A stretch of 64,000 nt of DNA from Pelomicrobium methylotrophicum (lineage in GTDB: Bacteria; Pseudomonadota; Gammaproteobacteria; Burkholderiales; UBA6910), in contig NZ_VPFL01000002.1 in the NCBI RefSeq assembly GCF_008014345.1, positions 166,929 to 230,928 on the forward strand, written 5' to 3'. Below are positions 1 to 8,751 of the stretch, in pieces (positions within the stretch are counted from its first letter, which is position 1; the number at the start of each line of letters is the position of its first letter). The notes under the pieces are model-generated. The model saw only the letters and a list, made by a program, of their open reading frames with translations. It was not told the DNA's origin and ran no database searches. The translations under genes were made by a program, and so were the position numbers.

Positions 1-1446
1 GAAGCCGGGATTCAACAGGATGAACAGCGTGAACAGCTCAAGCCGCCCCAGCACCGTGGCAAACGAGCACACCCAGGTCTGGAAGTCGGTGAGGGAGGCG
101 TAATTGGTGGCGGGGCCCACCTCGTTCAACCCCGGACCGGTGTTGGTGATGCAGGCGATGACGGCCGTGAACGCGCTGACGATCTCCAGCCCGGAGGCCG
201 ACAGCAGCAGGGTCATGGCCACCACCGAGGCCATCCACAGGAAGCTGAACGCCAGCACGGCGTAGATCACGTTGTTGGGTACGACGTTGCCTCCCAGCTT
301 CACCGGCACGATGGCCTGGGGGTGGATGATGCGCGTCATCTCGCGCACGACTTGCTTGTAGAGCAGGAGCGCCCGCACCATCTTGATCCCGCTTCCGGTC
401 GAGCCGGAGCACGACGTGAAGCTCGACAGGAACAACATCCACAGGGGAGCGAAGATCGGCCACTGGTTGTAGTCGGTGCTGGCATAGCCGGTGGTGGTCG
501 CCATGGACACGGTGTTGAAGGTCGCGTAGCGTAGGGCGGTGCCGAAATCGGCGTAGGTCCCGTGCAGCCATAGGTACAGGGCGATGCCTGCGCAGCTTGC
601 CGCGAGCACGAGGAAATACCATCCAAGCTCCGGGTCGCTGCGGTACGGCACGAGGCTCAACCGGCGAAACGCCAGGAAGTGGCTGCCGAAGTTGAGGCCG
701 GCGAGCAGCATGAACACGATGGTGACGGCCTCGACCAGCGGCGAGTCGAAGTAGCCGTAGCTCGCGTCGTGGGTCGAGAAGCCACCCAAGCTGAGCGTTG
801 TGAACGCGTGCATGACGGCGTCGAGCCAGCTCATGCCGGCGAGCTTGAGGGCCCCGATGCACGCCAGGGTGAGGATGAAGTACACCTGCCAAAGGCCGCG
901 GGCGGTTTCTGTGATCCGCGGCGTGAGCTTGGTGTCTTTCATGGGCCCCGGCGTTTCGGCCTTGAAGATCTGGCTGCCGCCGACACCGAGCAGCGGCAGG
1001 ATCGCCACCGCCAGCACCAGGATGCCCATGCCGCCCAGCCACTGCAGCTCGCCGCGCCAGATGTTGATCGACGGCGGGAATGTGTCGAGTCCCTGGAAGA
1101 TGGTGGCGCCGGTGGTGGTGAGGCCGGACACCGCCTCGAAATAGGCGTCGGTGAAGGAGAGGTCCGGGAAATACAGCATGAACGGGATCGCCGCGACAGC
1201 GGGCAGCGCGAGCCAGGCGAGCGCCACCAGCAGGAAGCCGTCGCGCACCTGGAGCTCCCGCTGGAAGCGGCGGGTGGCAAGCCACATGGCTGCGCCGAGC
1301 ACAAGGCATATCGATAGTCCTTGCTTGAACGCGAACAGTGCATCGTCCCCGTAGAGCACCGAGACCGCCATCGGGAAAAGCATGGTGAGGCCAAAGATCA
1401 CGATGACGAGGCTAAGGACGTAAGAGACGGCAAGCAGGCGTTTCAT
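1..1446 (-). CDS. trkH: TrkH family K+ channel subunit, second copy (3' end cut by window edge)
   Basis: Translating the minus strand from the ATG at 1446 gives 482 uninterrupted codons that run off the window edge. The protein (MKRLLAVSYVLSLVIVIFGL...) lines up along its length with the adjacent 485-residue TrkH, so only about 3-6 residues are missing. TrkH is the inner-membrane, channel-like subunit of the Trk K+ uptake system and needs the TrkA gating ring. The first selectivity-filter loop is visible (GLTTTGAT, residues 108-115), as is the conserved SINIWRGELQWLGG (126-139). The start lies 21 bp behind the stop of the upstream trkH, so the two are surely co-transcribed with trkA. The two copies are clearly diverged, not a recent duplication. 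Confidence 0.9.
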   Translation of the reverse strand, partial: MKRLLAVSYVLSLVIVIFGLTMLFPMAVSVLYGDDALFAFKQGLSICLVLGAAMWLATRRFQRELQVRDGFLLVALAWLALPAVAAIPFMLYFPDLSFTDAYFEAVSGLTTTGATIFQGLDTFPPSINIWRGELQWLGGMGILVLAVAILPLLGVGGSQIFKAETPGPMKDTKLTPRITETARGLWQVYFILTLACIGALKLAGMSWLDAVMHAFTTLSLGGFSTHDASYGYFDSPLVEAVTIVFMLLAGLNFGSHFLAFRRLSLVPYRSDPELGWYFLVLAASCAGIALYLWLHGTYADFGTALRYATFNTVSMATTTGYASTDYNQWPIFAPLWMLFLSSFTSCSGSTGSGIKMVRALLLYKQVVREMTRIIHPQAIVPVKLGGNVVPNNVIYAVLAFSFLWMASVVAMTLLLSASGLEIVSAFTAVIACITNTGPGLNEVGPATNYASLTDFQTWVCSFATVLGRLELFTLFILLNPGF

Positions 1447-1467
1447 CGGGCGTCGCCTCCCACGGGG

Positions 1468-2925
1468 CTAGCGCTGCCAGAATACCGGGGTCAGCAGCAG
1501 GAACAGCGCGAACAACTCGAGCCTGCCCAGCAGCATGGCGATGCTGCCGAGCCAAATCTGGAAATCGTTGAGCACGGCGAAGGTGGAGGCCGGCCCCACG
1601 GCGCCCAGGCCGGGGCCGACGTTGCACAGGGTGGCCACCACCGCCGAGATGGCGGTCACCTCGTCGAGGCCGCTCGCCATCATCAACAGGGTCATGGTGG
1701 TGAGCGTGGCGATGAAAATGAAAAAGAAGCCCAGCACCGCGAAAATGATGTTGTTGGGAACCACCGTGTCGCCGATCTTGGCCGGCGACACGGCATGGGG
1801 ATGCACCAGGCGCACGAATTCCCGGTACACCTGGGCGTACAGGAGGCGCGCGCGGATCATCTTGATGCCGCCGCCCGTGGAGCCGGAGCAGGTGGCAAAG
1901 CTGGCCAGGAACAGCATGAAGAAGCCGGCAAAGGCCGGCCATTGGCCGAAGTCGGTGGTGGCGTAGCCGGTGGTGGTGGCGATGGAGACGGTGTTGAAGG
2001 CCGCGTAGCGCAGCGCGGTCGGGAAGTCGTCGTAGACGCCGGTGGTCCATAGCTGGAGCGCGACGATGAGCACCCCCGCCACCATCAGGGCGAGAAACGC
2101 CTTCGCTTCCGGGTCGGTGATGTAGGGCCGGAGGCTGCGCCGGCGCAGCGCCAGGAAATGGGAGGCGAAGTTGATGCCGGCGATGAGCATGAACACGATG
2201 GCGATCGCCTCGAGCAGCGGCGAGTTGAAGTGGCCGAAACTTGCGTCGTGGTTGGAGAAGCCTGCCAGCCCCATGGTGGTGAAGCCGTGCATGAGCGCGT
2301 CGAGGAACGGCATCCCCCCGGCCCAGTAGGCACCCAGGCAGGCGAGGGTCAGCACGAAATAGACAAGCCACAACCCCTTGGCCGTCTCCGCGATGCGGGG
2401 CGTGAGCTTGGTCTCCTTCATCGGGCCCGGGATCTCCGCCTTGAGCAGTTGCCGTCCGCCCACGCCCAGCATCGGCAGGATGGCCACGGCGAGCACGATC
2501 ACGCCGATGCCGCCGAGCCACTGCATCTCGCCGCGCCAGATGTTGATGGAGATCGGCAGCTCATCCAGGCCGGTCATGACGGTGGCGCCGGTGGCGGTGA
2601 GCCCCGATACCGCCTCGAAATAGGCTCGCGTAAAGCCCATCGAAGGGTCGTGGAGGATGAGCGGCAGCGCGCCGTAGACCGGCAGCAGCGACCAGACCAT
2701 GGCCACCAGCAGAAAGCCGTCCCGACCTTCCACCTCGCCCCGCGCGTGGTGGGTGGCGAGCCACAGGGCGCCCCCACTGGCCAGCGTGATGAGCAGGGCC
2801 TGGCCATAGATCGCGAGCGCCCCGTCGTTGGAAAAGAACGAGACGGCGAGCGGCAACAGCATGGTGGCGGCGAACAGCATCGCCACCAGGCTGAAGGCGT
2901 GCAGGACCCGGAGCAGGCGCCTCAT
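1468..2925 (-). CDS. trkH: Trk-type K+ transporter subunit TrkH
   Basis: 485 residues, the usual TrkH length, hydrophobic throughout with four M1-P-M2-like repeats. Filter loops are visible as GLTATGAT (108-115), GFTTMGLAGFSN (around 215), SIATTTGYAT (around 315) and CNVGPG (around 437); the glycine expected in each filter is present. It forms the K+ permeation path in the inner membrane and works with TrkA. It lies 52 bp downstream of trkA and 21 bp upstream of a second trkH. Identification is firm; K+ rather than Na+ selectivity is inferred from the filter glycines. Confidence 0.95.
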   Translation of the reverse strand: MRRLLRVLHAFSLVAMLFAATMLLPLAVSFFSNDGALAIYGQALLITLASGGALWLATHHARGEVEGRDGFLLVAMVWSLLPVYGALPLILHDPSMGFTRAYFEAVSGLTATGATVMTGLDELPISINIWRGEMQWLGGIGVIVLAVAILPMLGVGGRQLLKAEIPGPMKETKLTPRIAETAKGLWLVYFVLTLACLGAYWAGGMPFLDALMHGFTTMGLAGFSNHDASFGHFNSPLLEAIAIVFMLIAGINFASHFLALRRRSLRPYITDPEAKAFLALMVAGVLIVALQLWTTGVYDDFPTALRYAAFNTVSIATTTGYATTDFGQWPAFAGFFMLFLASFATCSGSTGGGIKMIRARLLYAQVYREFVRLVHPHAVSPAKIGDTVVPNNIIFAVLGFFFIFIATLTTMTLLMMASGLDEVTAISAVVATLCNVGPGLGAVGPASTFAVLNDFQIWLGSIAMLLGRLELFALFLLLTPVFWQR

Positions 2926-2977
2926 CTTCGTCGCGGTGTCGCGGTCACGGGAGGAAAGGGCTCGACGGAGCCCGCCT

Positions 2978-4405
2978 CTAGAAAAAGCCCAACCCGACCT
3001 GGAACAGCTTTTCGATCTTGGGGATCATGCGCTTGTTTGGCGCGAAGACGATCACGTGATCGCCCGGCTGGATGACCGTGTCGTGATGGGCGATCAGCAC
3101 TTGCGCCTGCTGCTCCTCGGCAGTGGCGTCGTCGAGGCGCTCCGCCGCGGGTTGCTCCCGCCGGCGCACGATGGCGCCGATGGTGGCGCCCTTGGGGAGC
3201 CGGATGTCGCCCACCGCCCTGCCCACCACCTTGGAGGTGGAGGCGTCGCCGTGAGCCACCAGCTCCAGCGCCTCTGCCGCGCCGCGGCGCAGGCTGTGGA
3301 CCACCGCCACGTCACCGCGCCGCACGTGGGCCAGCAGCGACCCGATGGTCACCTGCGAGGGCGACAGCGCGATGTCGATCTCCCCTCCGTGCACCAGATC
3401 CACGTAGGCAGGCCGGTTGATCAGGCAGATGGCCTTGCGCGCTCCCATGCGCTTGGCCAGCAGCGAGGCCATGATGTTGTTCTCGTCGTCGTTGGTGAGC
3501 GCGCAGAACAGGTCCATCTCGCCGGCGGCTTCCGCTTCCAGAAGCTCTTCGTCGGTGGCGTCGCCGTTGAGCACCAGCGTCCCGTGCAGCTCGGCGGCCA
3601 GCAGCTCGCAGCGTTTCTTGTTGTACTCGATGAGCTTGACCTGATGATCCTTCTCCAGGGCCCGGGCGAGCCGCGTGCCGATGTTGCCGCCGCCGGCGAT
3701 CATCACCCGCCGGATCGGGCGGTCAAGCTGCCGCAGCTCCCGCATGACGCTGCGGATGTTTTCCTTCGCCGCGATCAAGAACACCTCATCGCCGGGCTCG
3801 ATGACGGTGTGGCCTTCGGGCACGATGGGGCGGTTCTGGCGGTAGATGGCCACCACCCGCGTGTCCACGTGGGGGATGTGCTTCCTGAGATCGTGGAGCG
3901 CGTGGCCCACCAGAGGGCCGCCGCGGAAGGCCTTCAGCGCCACGAGCTTTACTCTTCCGTCGGCGAAGTTCACCACCTGCAGCGCTTCCGGGATCTCGAC
4001 CAGCCGCAGGATGTGGTCGGTGACGATCTGCTCCGGGCAGATGGGGTTGTCCACGCCGAAATGCTCGGGGCCGAAGATCTCAGGCTTGGCCAGGTACTCG
4101 GTGGAGCGGATGCGGGCGATGCGGGTCGGCACGTTGAAGAAGCTGGCGGCGATCTTGCATGCCACCATGTTCACTTCGTCGCTCTGGGTCACGGCAAGCA
4201 GCATGTCGGCGTCGTGAGCGCCGGCGGACTCCAGCACCGACGGGTACGCCGCATTGCCGAGCACCGTGCGCAGGTCCAGCCGGTCCTGCAGCTCCTTGAG
4301 CCGTTCCGGGACCGTGTCGACGATGGTGATGTCGTTCTGCTCGCCGACCAGGTTTTCGGCCACGGAGGCGCCGACCCGGCCTGCGCCGAGAATGATGATT
4401 TTCAT
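2978..4405 (-). CDS. trkA: Trk system K+ uptake regulatory subunit TrkA
   Basis: 475 residues, close to the family norm. Two tandem RCK (TrkA-N plus TrkA-C) halves: the first Rossmann motif is GAGRVGASVAENL from residue 6, the second (MIAGGGNIGTRLARAL) begins near residue 236. TrkA is a cytoplasmic peripheral protein that binds NAD(H)/nucleotides and gates TrkH. It is the first gene of a trkA-trkH-trkH unit; one gating protein next to two channel genes suggests it may serve both. Confidence 0.96.
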   Translation of the reverse strand: MKIIILGAGRVGASVAENLVGEQNDITIVDTVPERLKELQDRLDLRTVLGNAAYPSVLESAGAHDADMLLAVTQSDEVNMVACKIAASFFNVPTRIARIRSTEYLAKPEIFGPEHFGVDNPICPEQIVTDHILRLVEIPEALQVVNFADGRVKLVALKAFRGGPLVGHALHDLRKHIPHVDTRVVAIYRQNRPIVPEGHTVIEPGDEVFLIAAKENIRSVMRELRQLDRPIRRVMIAGGGNIGTRLARALEKDHQVKLIEYNKKRCELLAAELHGTLVLNGDATDEELLEAEAAGEMDLFCALTNDDENNIMASLLAKRMGARKAICLINRPAYVDLVHGGEIDIALSPSQVTIGSLLAHVRRGDVAVVHSLRRGAAEALELVAHGDASTSKVVGRAVGDIRLPKGATIGAIVRRREQPAAERLDDATAEEQQAQVLIAHHDTVIQPGDHVIVFAPNKRMIPKIEKLFQVGLGFF

Positions 4406-4603
4406 GGGGGCGAGGAGCGAGGCCTGAAGCGTGGGCGGTAGACGTTCTCCATCGGGGCGCGAGGGGGGCAGTGCGGGGGGCGAATGTCGGCGCGGAACAA
4501 AGGCAGCCCTCTAGAGGCGCATGCCGGTTTCAGCGACGGCTGCGCTTTCCGCCGCCGGGCGCAATCCGCGGGGGAATATGCCTTGCCCCTCACGCCTGAC
4601 CTT

Positions 4604-5422
4604 TCACACTCTTGCTTGCAGCCAGGTTTTCCACTCCCGGAACAGGTCGTGATCGAGGGCGGCGACCACCGAGCGATGCCAGAGGTCATCGGCCCAGAAG
4701 TCGTCGTGGGTCAGGGTGCACATGGCCCCGCCCGCCTCCGCCAGGATGAGGGAGCCCGCGGCGTAGTCCCACAGCTTCTGCCCGCCGTGCAGGTAGACAT
4801 CGAAGCGGCCCGCAGCGGTATAACACCACTCGAGGGTACTCGCCCCGAAGTTGCGCTGGGACATGTAAGGCGGGGCGGCGGCCAGCTCGCACGCGAGCCG
4901 CGGGTTGAGGCGCTTCAGGTCCACGCCGGCCAGGGCGTTGCGCAGGCTGGGGGACTGCTCTTTGATGGGCAGCGGCTCGCCGTTCAGAAACGCGCCCCGG
5001 CCGGCTTCGGCATAGAACACTTCCTCGGCCACCGGATCGTAGACCACCCCCAACAGCGGCCGGCCGTGCCTGAGCAGCGCCACCGACACGGCGAAGTAAG
5101 GCAGGCCCTTCACAAAGTTGGACGTTCCGTCGATGGGATCGACGCACCACAAGTCTTCGGCTCCGAGCAGGTACTGCTCGCTCTGCTGCGCCGCCGTCAT
5201 TTCCTCGCCCACCAGCGGCACCGGGTGAAGCCGGGTGAGCCGGCCCGAGAGGGCTTCCTGGGCCGCGATATCCGCGTCAGTGAAAAGGCTTCCGTCGCTC
5301 TTGCGACGGTGCGCCACCTTGAGATAGCGGGGGATGATCTCCTTGCGCGCGACTTCGCGCACTGCGTCGATGACTGCTTCGAGAATGGAGCCCCCTGAGG
5401 CGGGCTTTAGCCGTGTTTCCAC
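4604..5422 (-). CDS. Inositol monophosphatase family phosphatase
   Basis: 272 residues. The Li+-sensitive Mg2+-dependent phosphatase signatures are present: the metal-binding WCVDPIDGTSNFVKG (about residues 92-106) and the C-terminal KLWDYAAGSLILAEAGG. Family members hydrolyse inositol-1-phosphate or related sugar phosphates, or 3'-phosphoadenosine phosphate; the substrate cannot be told from sequence. The start overlaps the end of the upstream thioredoxin-like gene by 16 bp, so the two are translationally linked. It lies about 200 bp upstream of trkA on the same strand's downstream side, with no gene between. Confidence 0.88.
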   Translation of the reverse strand: METRLKPASGGSILEAVIDAVREVARKEIIPRYLKVAHRRKSDGSLFTDADIAAQEALSGRLTRLHPVPLVGEEMTAAQQSEQYLLGAEDLWCVDPIDGTSNFVKGLPYFAVSVALLRHGRPLLGVVYDPVAEEVFYAEAGRGAFLNGEPLPIKEQSPSLRNALAGVDLKRLNPRLACELAAAPPYMSQRNFGASTLEWCYTAAGRFDVYLHGGQKLWDYAAGSLILAEAGGAMCTLTHDDFWADDLWHRSVVAALDHDLFREWKTWLQARV

Positions 5423-5964
5423 TTGATCGAACAGCCGATGCTGGGGATCTGCGCCTGCGGTCCTTGGCCGGTCTTGGCGATTTGTACCATGGCTTCAAAC
5501 AGCTCGCGGCGGGCGTCCTCCGGCGCAGCTTCCTTGCGCGATGCGTCGAGCCGGCCCCGGTACTGCAGCTCCAGGTTGGCGTTGAAACCGAAGAAGTCCG
5601 GCGTGCACACGGCCCCGTAGGCGCGGGCCACTTCCTGGGTCTCGTCGAACACGTAGGGGAACGGGAAGTCGAACTCCTTCGCCACCTTGGCCATGTTCTC
5701 GAACGAGTCCTCGGGGTACTCGCTGGGGTCGTTGGACATGATGGCGATCGCGCCGATGCCGTATTGCTTGAGCTCCCGGCAGTCGCGCACGATGCGCGGG
5801 CGCACGGCCTTCACGTACGGGCAGTGATTGCAGATGAACATGACCAGCAGCCCGTTGGGTCCGCGCACGGACGCCAGGTTGTAACGTTTGCCGTCCACGC
5901 CGGGAAGGTCGAAGTCCACTGCCTTCCAGCCGAAATTGCACAGGGGGGTTTCGGTTGCTGCCAT
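5407..5964 (-). CDS. Thioredoxin-fold (AhpC/TSA-type) redoxin
   Basis: 185 residues from the ATG at 5964 (MAATETPLCNFGWKAVDFDL). The frame is open back to 6099, but the extra 45 residues are basic and unlike the family and overlap the divergent rsmE promoter, so the shorter start is preferred. It resembles the thioredoxin/peroxiredoxin family that starts with a DFxLPGVDGK segment, then FICNHCPYVKA with one NHCPY cysteine in place of a full CXXC, and later YGAVCTPDFFGF. Members are cytoplasmic thiol peroxidase-like proteins of unsettled function. It overlaps the inositol-phosphatase-like gene by 16 bp. Confidence 0.82.
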   Translation of the reverse strand: MAATETPLCNFGWKAVDFDLPGVDGKRYNLASVRGPNGLLVMFICNHCPYVKAVRPRIVRDCRELKQYGIGAIAIMSNDPSEYPEDSFENMAKVAKEFDFPFPYVFDETQEVARAYGAVCTPDFFGFNANLELQYRGRLDASRKEAAPEDARRELFEAMVQIAKTGQGPQAQIPSIGCSIKWKHG

Positions 5965-6086
5965 GGCTTGCGCTCGTGCCGTCTTGTTGCGGTGTCGATG
6001 CGTCACAGATGGAGCGGGCCCTTGCCCGGGCCCGAAATCGGCTTCTAGTTTATCATGGCGCCGTTTCGCTGATCCGGGAGACATCG

Positions 6087-6830
6087 ATGGCGTTTCCACG
6101 CTTTTATTGTCCCGGCCTGGCGGTGGGCCACCTCCGGGTCGATTTGCCGCCCGCGGCCGCCCACCACGCGGCCCGCGTGTTGCGGCTCAAGGTGGGCGAC
6201 GCGGTGGGCCTGTTCGACGGCTGCGGAGCCGAAGCGCTGGGGGCCATCGTTTCCATCGGGCGCGACAAGGTTCGCGTCGAGGTGCTGCGGTGGCAAACGC
6301 AGGCGCCGGCGCCCGCCTTGCGGCTGACCCTGGTCCAGGCGTTGTGCGCCCAGGAAAAGATGGACTGGGTGGTGCAGAAGGCAGTGGAGCTGGGCGTGAC
6401 GCGAATTCAGCCGGTGGCGGCCGAGCGCAGTGTCGTGCGACTCGCTCCCGATCGCGCGTCGCGGCGCCGGGAGCACTGGGAGGGGGTGGCCATTGCCGCC
6501 TGCGAGCAATGCGGCCGCAGCCACTTGGCCGAAGTGGCGCCGCTGCGCCCCCTCAAGGCATGGATCGAGGAGGCCAGCCCGCCCTCCGAGGCGGAGCGAC
6601 GCCTCGTGCTCACGCTGGAGGCCTCCAGCGCCCTGTCCGCGCTGGAGCCGCCGGGCAGCGCGGTCACAGTTCTGGTCGGACCCGAAGGGGGATTCACCGA
6701 GCGGGAGGTGCGAGATGCCGTTGGCGCGGGCTTCCAGCCGGTGAAGCTGGGGCCCCGGGTGCTGCGCACCGAGACGGCGGCCATTGCGGCGCTGGCGGCG
6801 ATTCAGACCCTGTGGGGTGACTTGCGCTAG
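6087..6830 (+). CDS. rsmE: 16S rRNA (uracil1498-N3)-methyltransferase RsmE
   Basis: 247 residues from the ATG at 6087 (MAFPRFYCPG), which has GGGAG six bases upstream; a longer in-frame start at 5955 would run into the divergent gene and looks non-coding. SPOUT-fold methyltransferase that modifies U1498 of 16S rRNA. Diagnostic stretches: AQEKMDWVVQKAVELGVTRI in the middle, then the knot signature VLVGPEGGFTEREV and LGPRVLRTETAAIAAL near the C-terminus. It stands alone between a divergent redoxin gene and argA. Confidence 0.95.
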   Translation: MAFPRFYCPGLAVGHLRVDLPPAAAHHAARVLRLKVGDAVGLFDGCGAEALGAIVSIGRDKVRVEVLRWQTQAPAPALRLTLVQALCAQEKMDWVVQKAVELGVTRIQPVAAERSVVRLAPDRASRRREHWEGVAIAACEQCGRSHLAEVAPLRPLKAWIEEASPPSEAERRLVLTLEASSALSALEPPGSAVTVLVGPEGGFTEREVRDAVGAGFQPVKLGPRVLRTETAAIAALAAIQTLWGDLR

Positions 6831-6934
6831 CGTCGCTTCGGGACCGCCGGGGCCAGGCGATGTCGCCGTGGCGGCTTCCTGTTCCTACTGCTCCCATTAC
6901 AATTCAAAACGTTATATCAAGGGAAGAAGAACTG

Positions 6935-8269
6935 ATGAAACCCGTGGCCTTACCGCCTTCCCGTCCCGTCCCTGAGTTCGTGCATTGGTTCCGCTCGGTG
7001 GCGCCTTACGTGAACGCCTTCCGGGGCCGGACCTTCGTGGTCGCGTTCGGAGGGGAGGTGGTGGCCGACGGGAAGTTCATCGAGCTCACCCATGACTTCA
7101 ACCTGCTGGCGAGCTTGGGCATTCGCCTCGTGCTGGTGCACGGCGCCCGTCCCCAGATCGAAGCGCGCATGAAAGAGCGCGGGGCCGTAGACCGCTACGT
7201 GCGGGGTTTGAGGGTGACCGACGAGCTCGCCCTCCAATGCGTCAAGGAGGCGGTGGGGCGCATGCGGGTGGAGATCGAGGCGTTGCTCTCCACGGGGCTG
7301 CCCAATTCGCCCATGGCCAATGCGCAGATCCGGGTTGCCAGCGGCAATTTCGTGATCGCCAAGCCGGTAGGGGTCATCGACGGCGTCGACCTCTTGCACA
7401 CGGGGCAGGTGCGGCGGGTGGACGCGGAGGCGATCTCGGCGCGGCTCGACCGCGGCGAGGTGGTGTTGCTCTCGCCGCTGGGCTTCTCTCCTACCGGAGA
7501 GGTGTTCAACCTCGCGATGGAGGATGTGGCCACCGCCACGGCCATCGCCCTGCGCGCGGAGAAACTCATCTTTCTGGGGGACGCCCCCGGAGTTCAGGTG
7601 GACGGCGAACTCCTGCGGGAGCTCACCGCGGGCGACGCGGAGGCGCTGCTCAAGAAACCGGGGCGCATCGTCGGCGAAGTGCGCGACCACCTCGAAGACG
7701 CGGTGCGGGCATGCCGCGAGGGGGTGGGGCGCGCCCACCTGATCAGCCGGCACGTGGACGGGGCCATCCTGCTCGAGCTCTTCACCCACGAGGGGATCGG
7801 GACCATGGTGACCGCCGGTTCCATCGAAGCGCTGCGGGGCGCCACCATCGACGACATCGGCGGGGTGCTGAAGCTCATCGAGCCGCTGGAGGCGGAAGGC
7901 GTGCTGGTCAAGCGCGGACGGGAGCTTCTCGAGCGGGAGATCGACCGCTTCGTGGTGGCCGAGCACGACGCGATGATCGTCGGCTGCGCGGCGCTCTACC
8001 CCTTTCCCGAGGACAAGGCCGGGGAGCTCGCGTGCCTCGCGGTGCACCCGGATTACCAGAACCGGGGCTACGGCGATGCGTTGCTCAAGATGGTGGAGAC
8101 CCGCGCCAGGCGGGCGGGGTTGAAGCAACTCTTCGTCCTCACCACGCGCACCGCCCACTGGTTCCTCGAGCGGGGCTTCGTGGAGAAAGACGTGAACGCG
8201 CTACCCCGCCGGCGGCAGGCGCTCTACAACCTGCAGCGCCGCTCCAAGGTGTTCGCGAAAAGGCTCTAG
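6935..8269 (+). CDS. argA: Amino-acid N-acetyltransferase (N-acetylglutamate synthase) ArgA
   Basis: 444 residues from the ATG at 6935 (MKPVALPPSRPVPEFVHWFR), with GGAAGAAGAA just upstream; an extra 25-residue upstream extension is open but unlikely. An N-terminal amino-acid-kinase-like domain (about 1-290, with VLVHGARPQIE) is fused to a C-terminal GNAT domain (about 300-444, with ACLAVHPDYQNRGYGDALL binding acetyl-CoA). It makes N-acetylglutamate, the first step of arginine synthesis, and the kinase-like domain usually carries the arginine feedback site. This fused type is common in beta- and gammaproteobacteria. Confidence 0.96.
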   Translation: MKPVALPPSRPVPEFVHWFRSVAPYVNAFRGRTFVVAFGGEVVADGKFIELTHDFNLLASLGIRLVLVHGARPQIEARMKERGAVDRYVRGLRVTDELALQCVKEAVGRMRVEIEALLSTGLPNSPMANAQIRVASGNFVIAKPVGVIDGVDLLHTGQVRRVDAEAISARLDRGEVVLLSPLGFSPTGEVFNLAMEDVATATAIALRAEKLIFLGDAPGVQVDGELLRELTAGDAEALLKKPGRIVGEVRDHLEDAVRACREGVGRAHLISRHVDGAILLELFTHEGIGTMVTAGSIEALRGATIDDIGGVLKLIEPLEAEGVLVKRGRELLEREIDRFVVAEHDAMIVGCAALYPFPEDKAGELACLAVHPDYQNRGYGDALLKMVETRARRAGLKQLFVLTTRTAHWFLERGFVEKDVNALPRRRQALYNLQRRSKVFAKRL

Positions 8270-8392
8270 CCCGTCACGTTTACTCGGAGAAATCGTTCAA
8301 CGATAATGGTACTTGAGCCGGTGCGGCCGGGGGCCAGTGCGGCGTGCAACATGCGGTAAGATTCGGGCCGTACCGTTTCGGAGCGTAACGCG

Positions 8393-8665
8393 ATGGCAAG
8401 AATAGTGAAGTGCGTCAAGCTGGGCCGGGAGGCGGAGGGGCTGGACTTTCCCCCCTACCCCGGCGAGCTCGGTAAGCGGATCTTCGAGAACGTATCGAAG
8501 GAAGCCTGGCAGCAGTGGCTGCGTCACCAGACGATGCTGGTCAACGAGAACCGGCTGAACCTGGCCGATGCCAAGGCCCGCAAGTATCTCGCCGAGCAGA
8601 TGGAGAAATATTTCTTCGGGGGCGGGGCGGACGTGCCCGCCGGCTACGTGCCCCCCTCCAAGTAA
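8393..8665 (+). CDS. yggX: Fe(2+)-trafficking / oxidative damage protection protein YggX
   Basis: 90 residues, the family's usual length. It begins with [20 protein letters not shown] and contains [17 protein letters not shown] and [18 protein letters not shown], all hallmarks of YggX, with the single conserved Cys at position 7. In enterobacteria YggX protects Fe-S clusters from oxidative damage; the biochemical role is still debated. It lies 86 bp upstream of ppk1 on the same strand. Confidence 0.95.
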   Translation: MARIVKCVKLGREAEGLDFPPYPGELGKRIFENVSKEAWQQWLRHQTMLVNENRLNLADAKARKYLAEQMEKYFFGGGADVPAGYVPPSK

Positions 8666-8751
8666 CCACTCGCTCTTCCTTCCCGTCGGCGTCGCCTCTG
8701 CCGCGCCGGTCTGCGGCGCGATATGCTTGCGTAATCGACGGGTGCCGTGTC

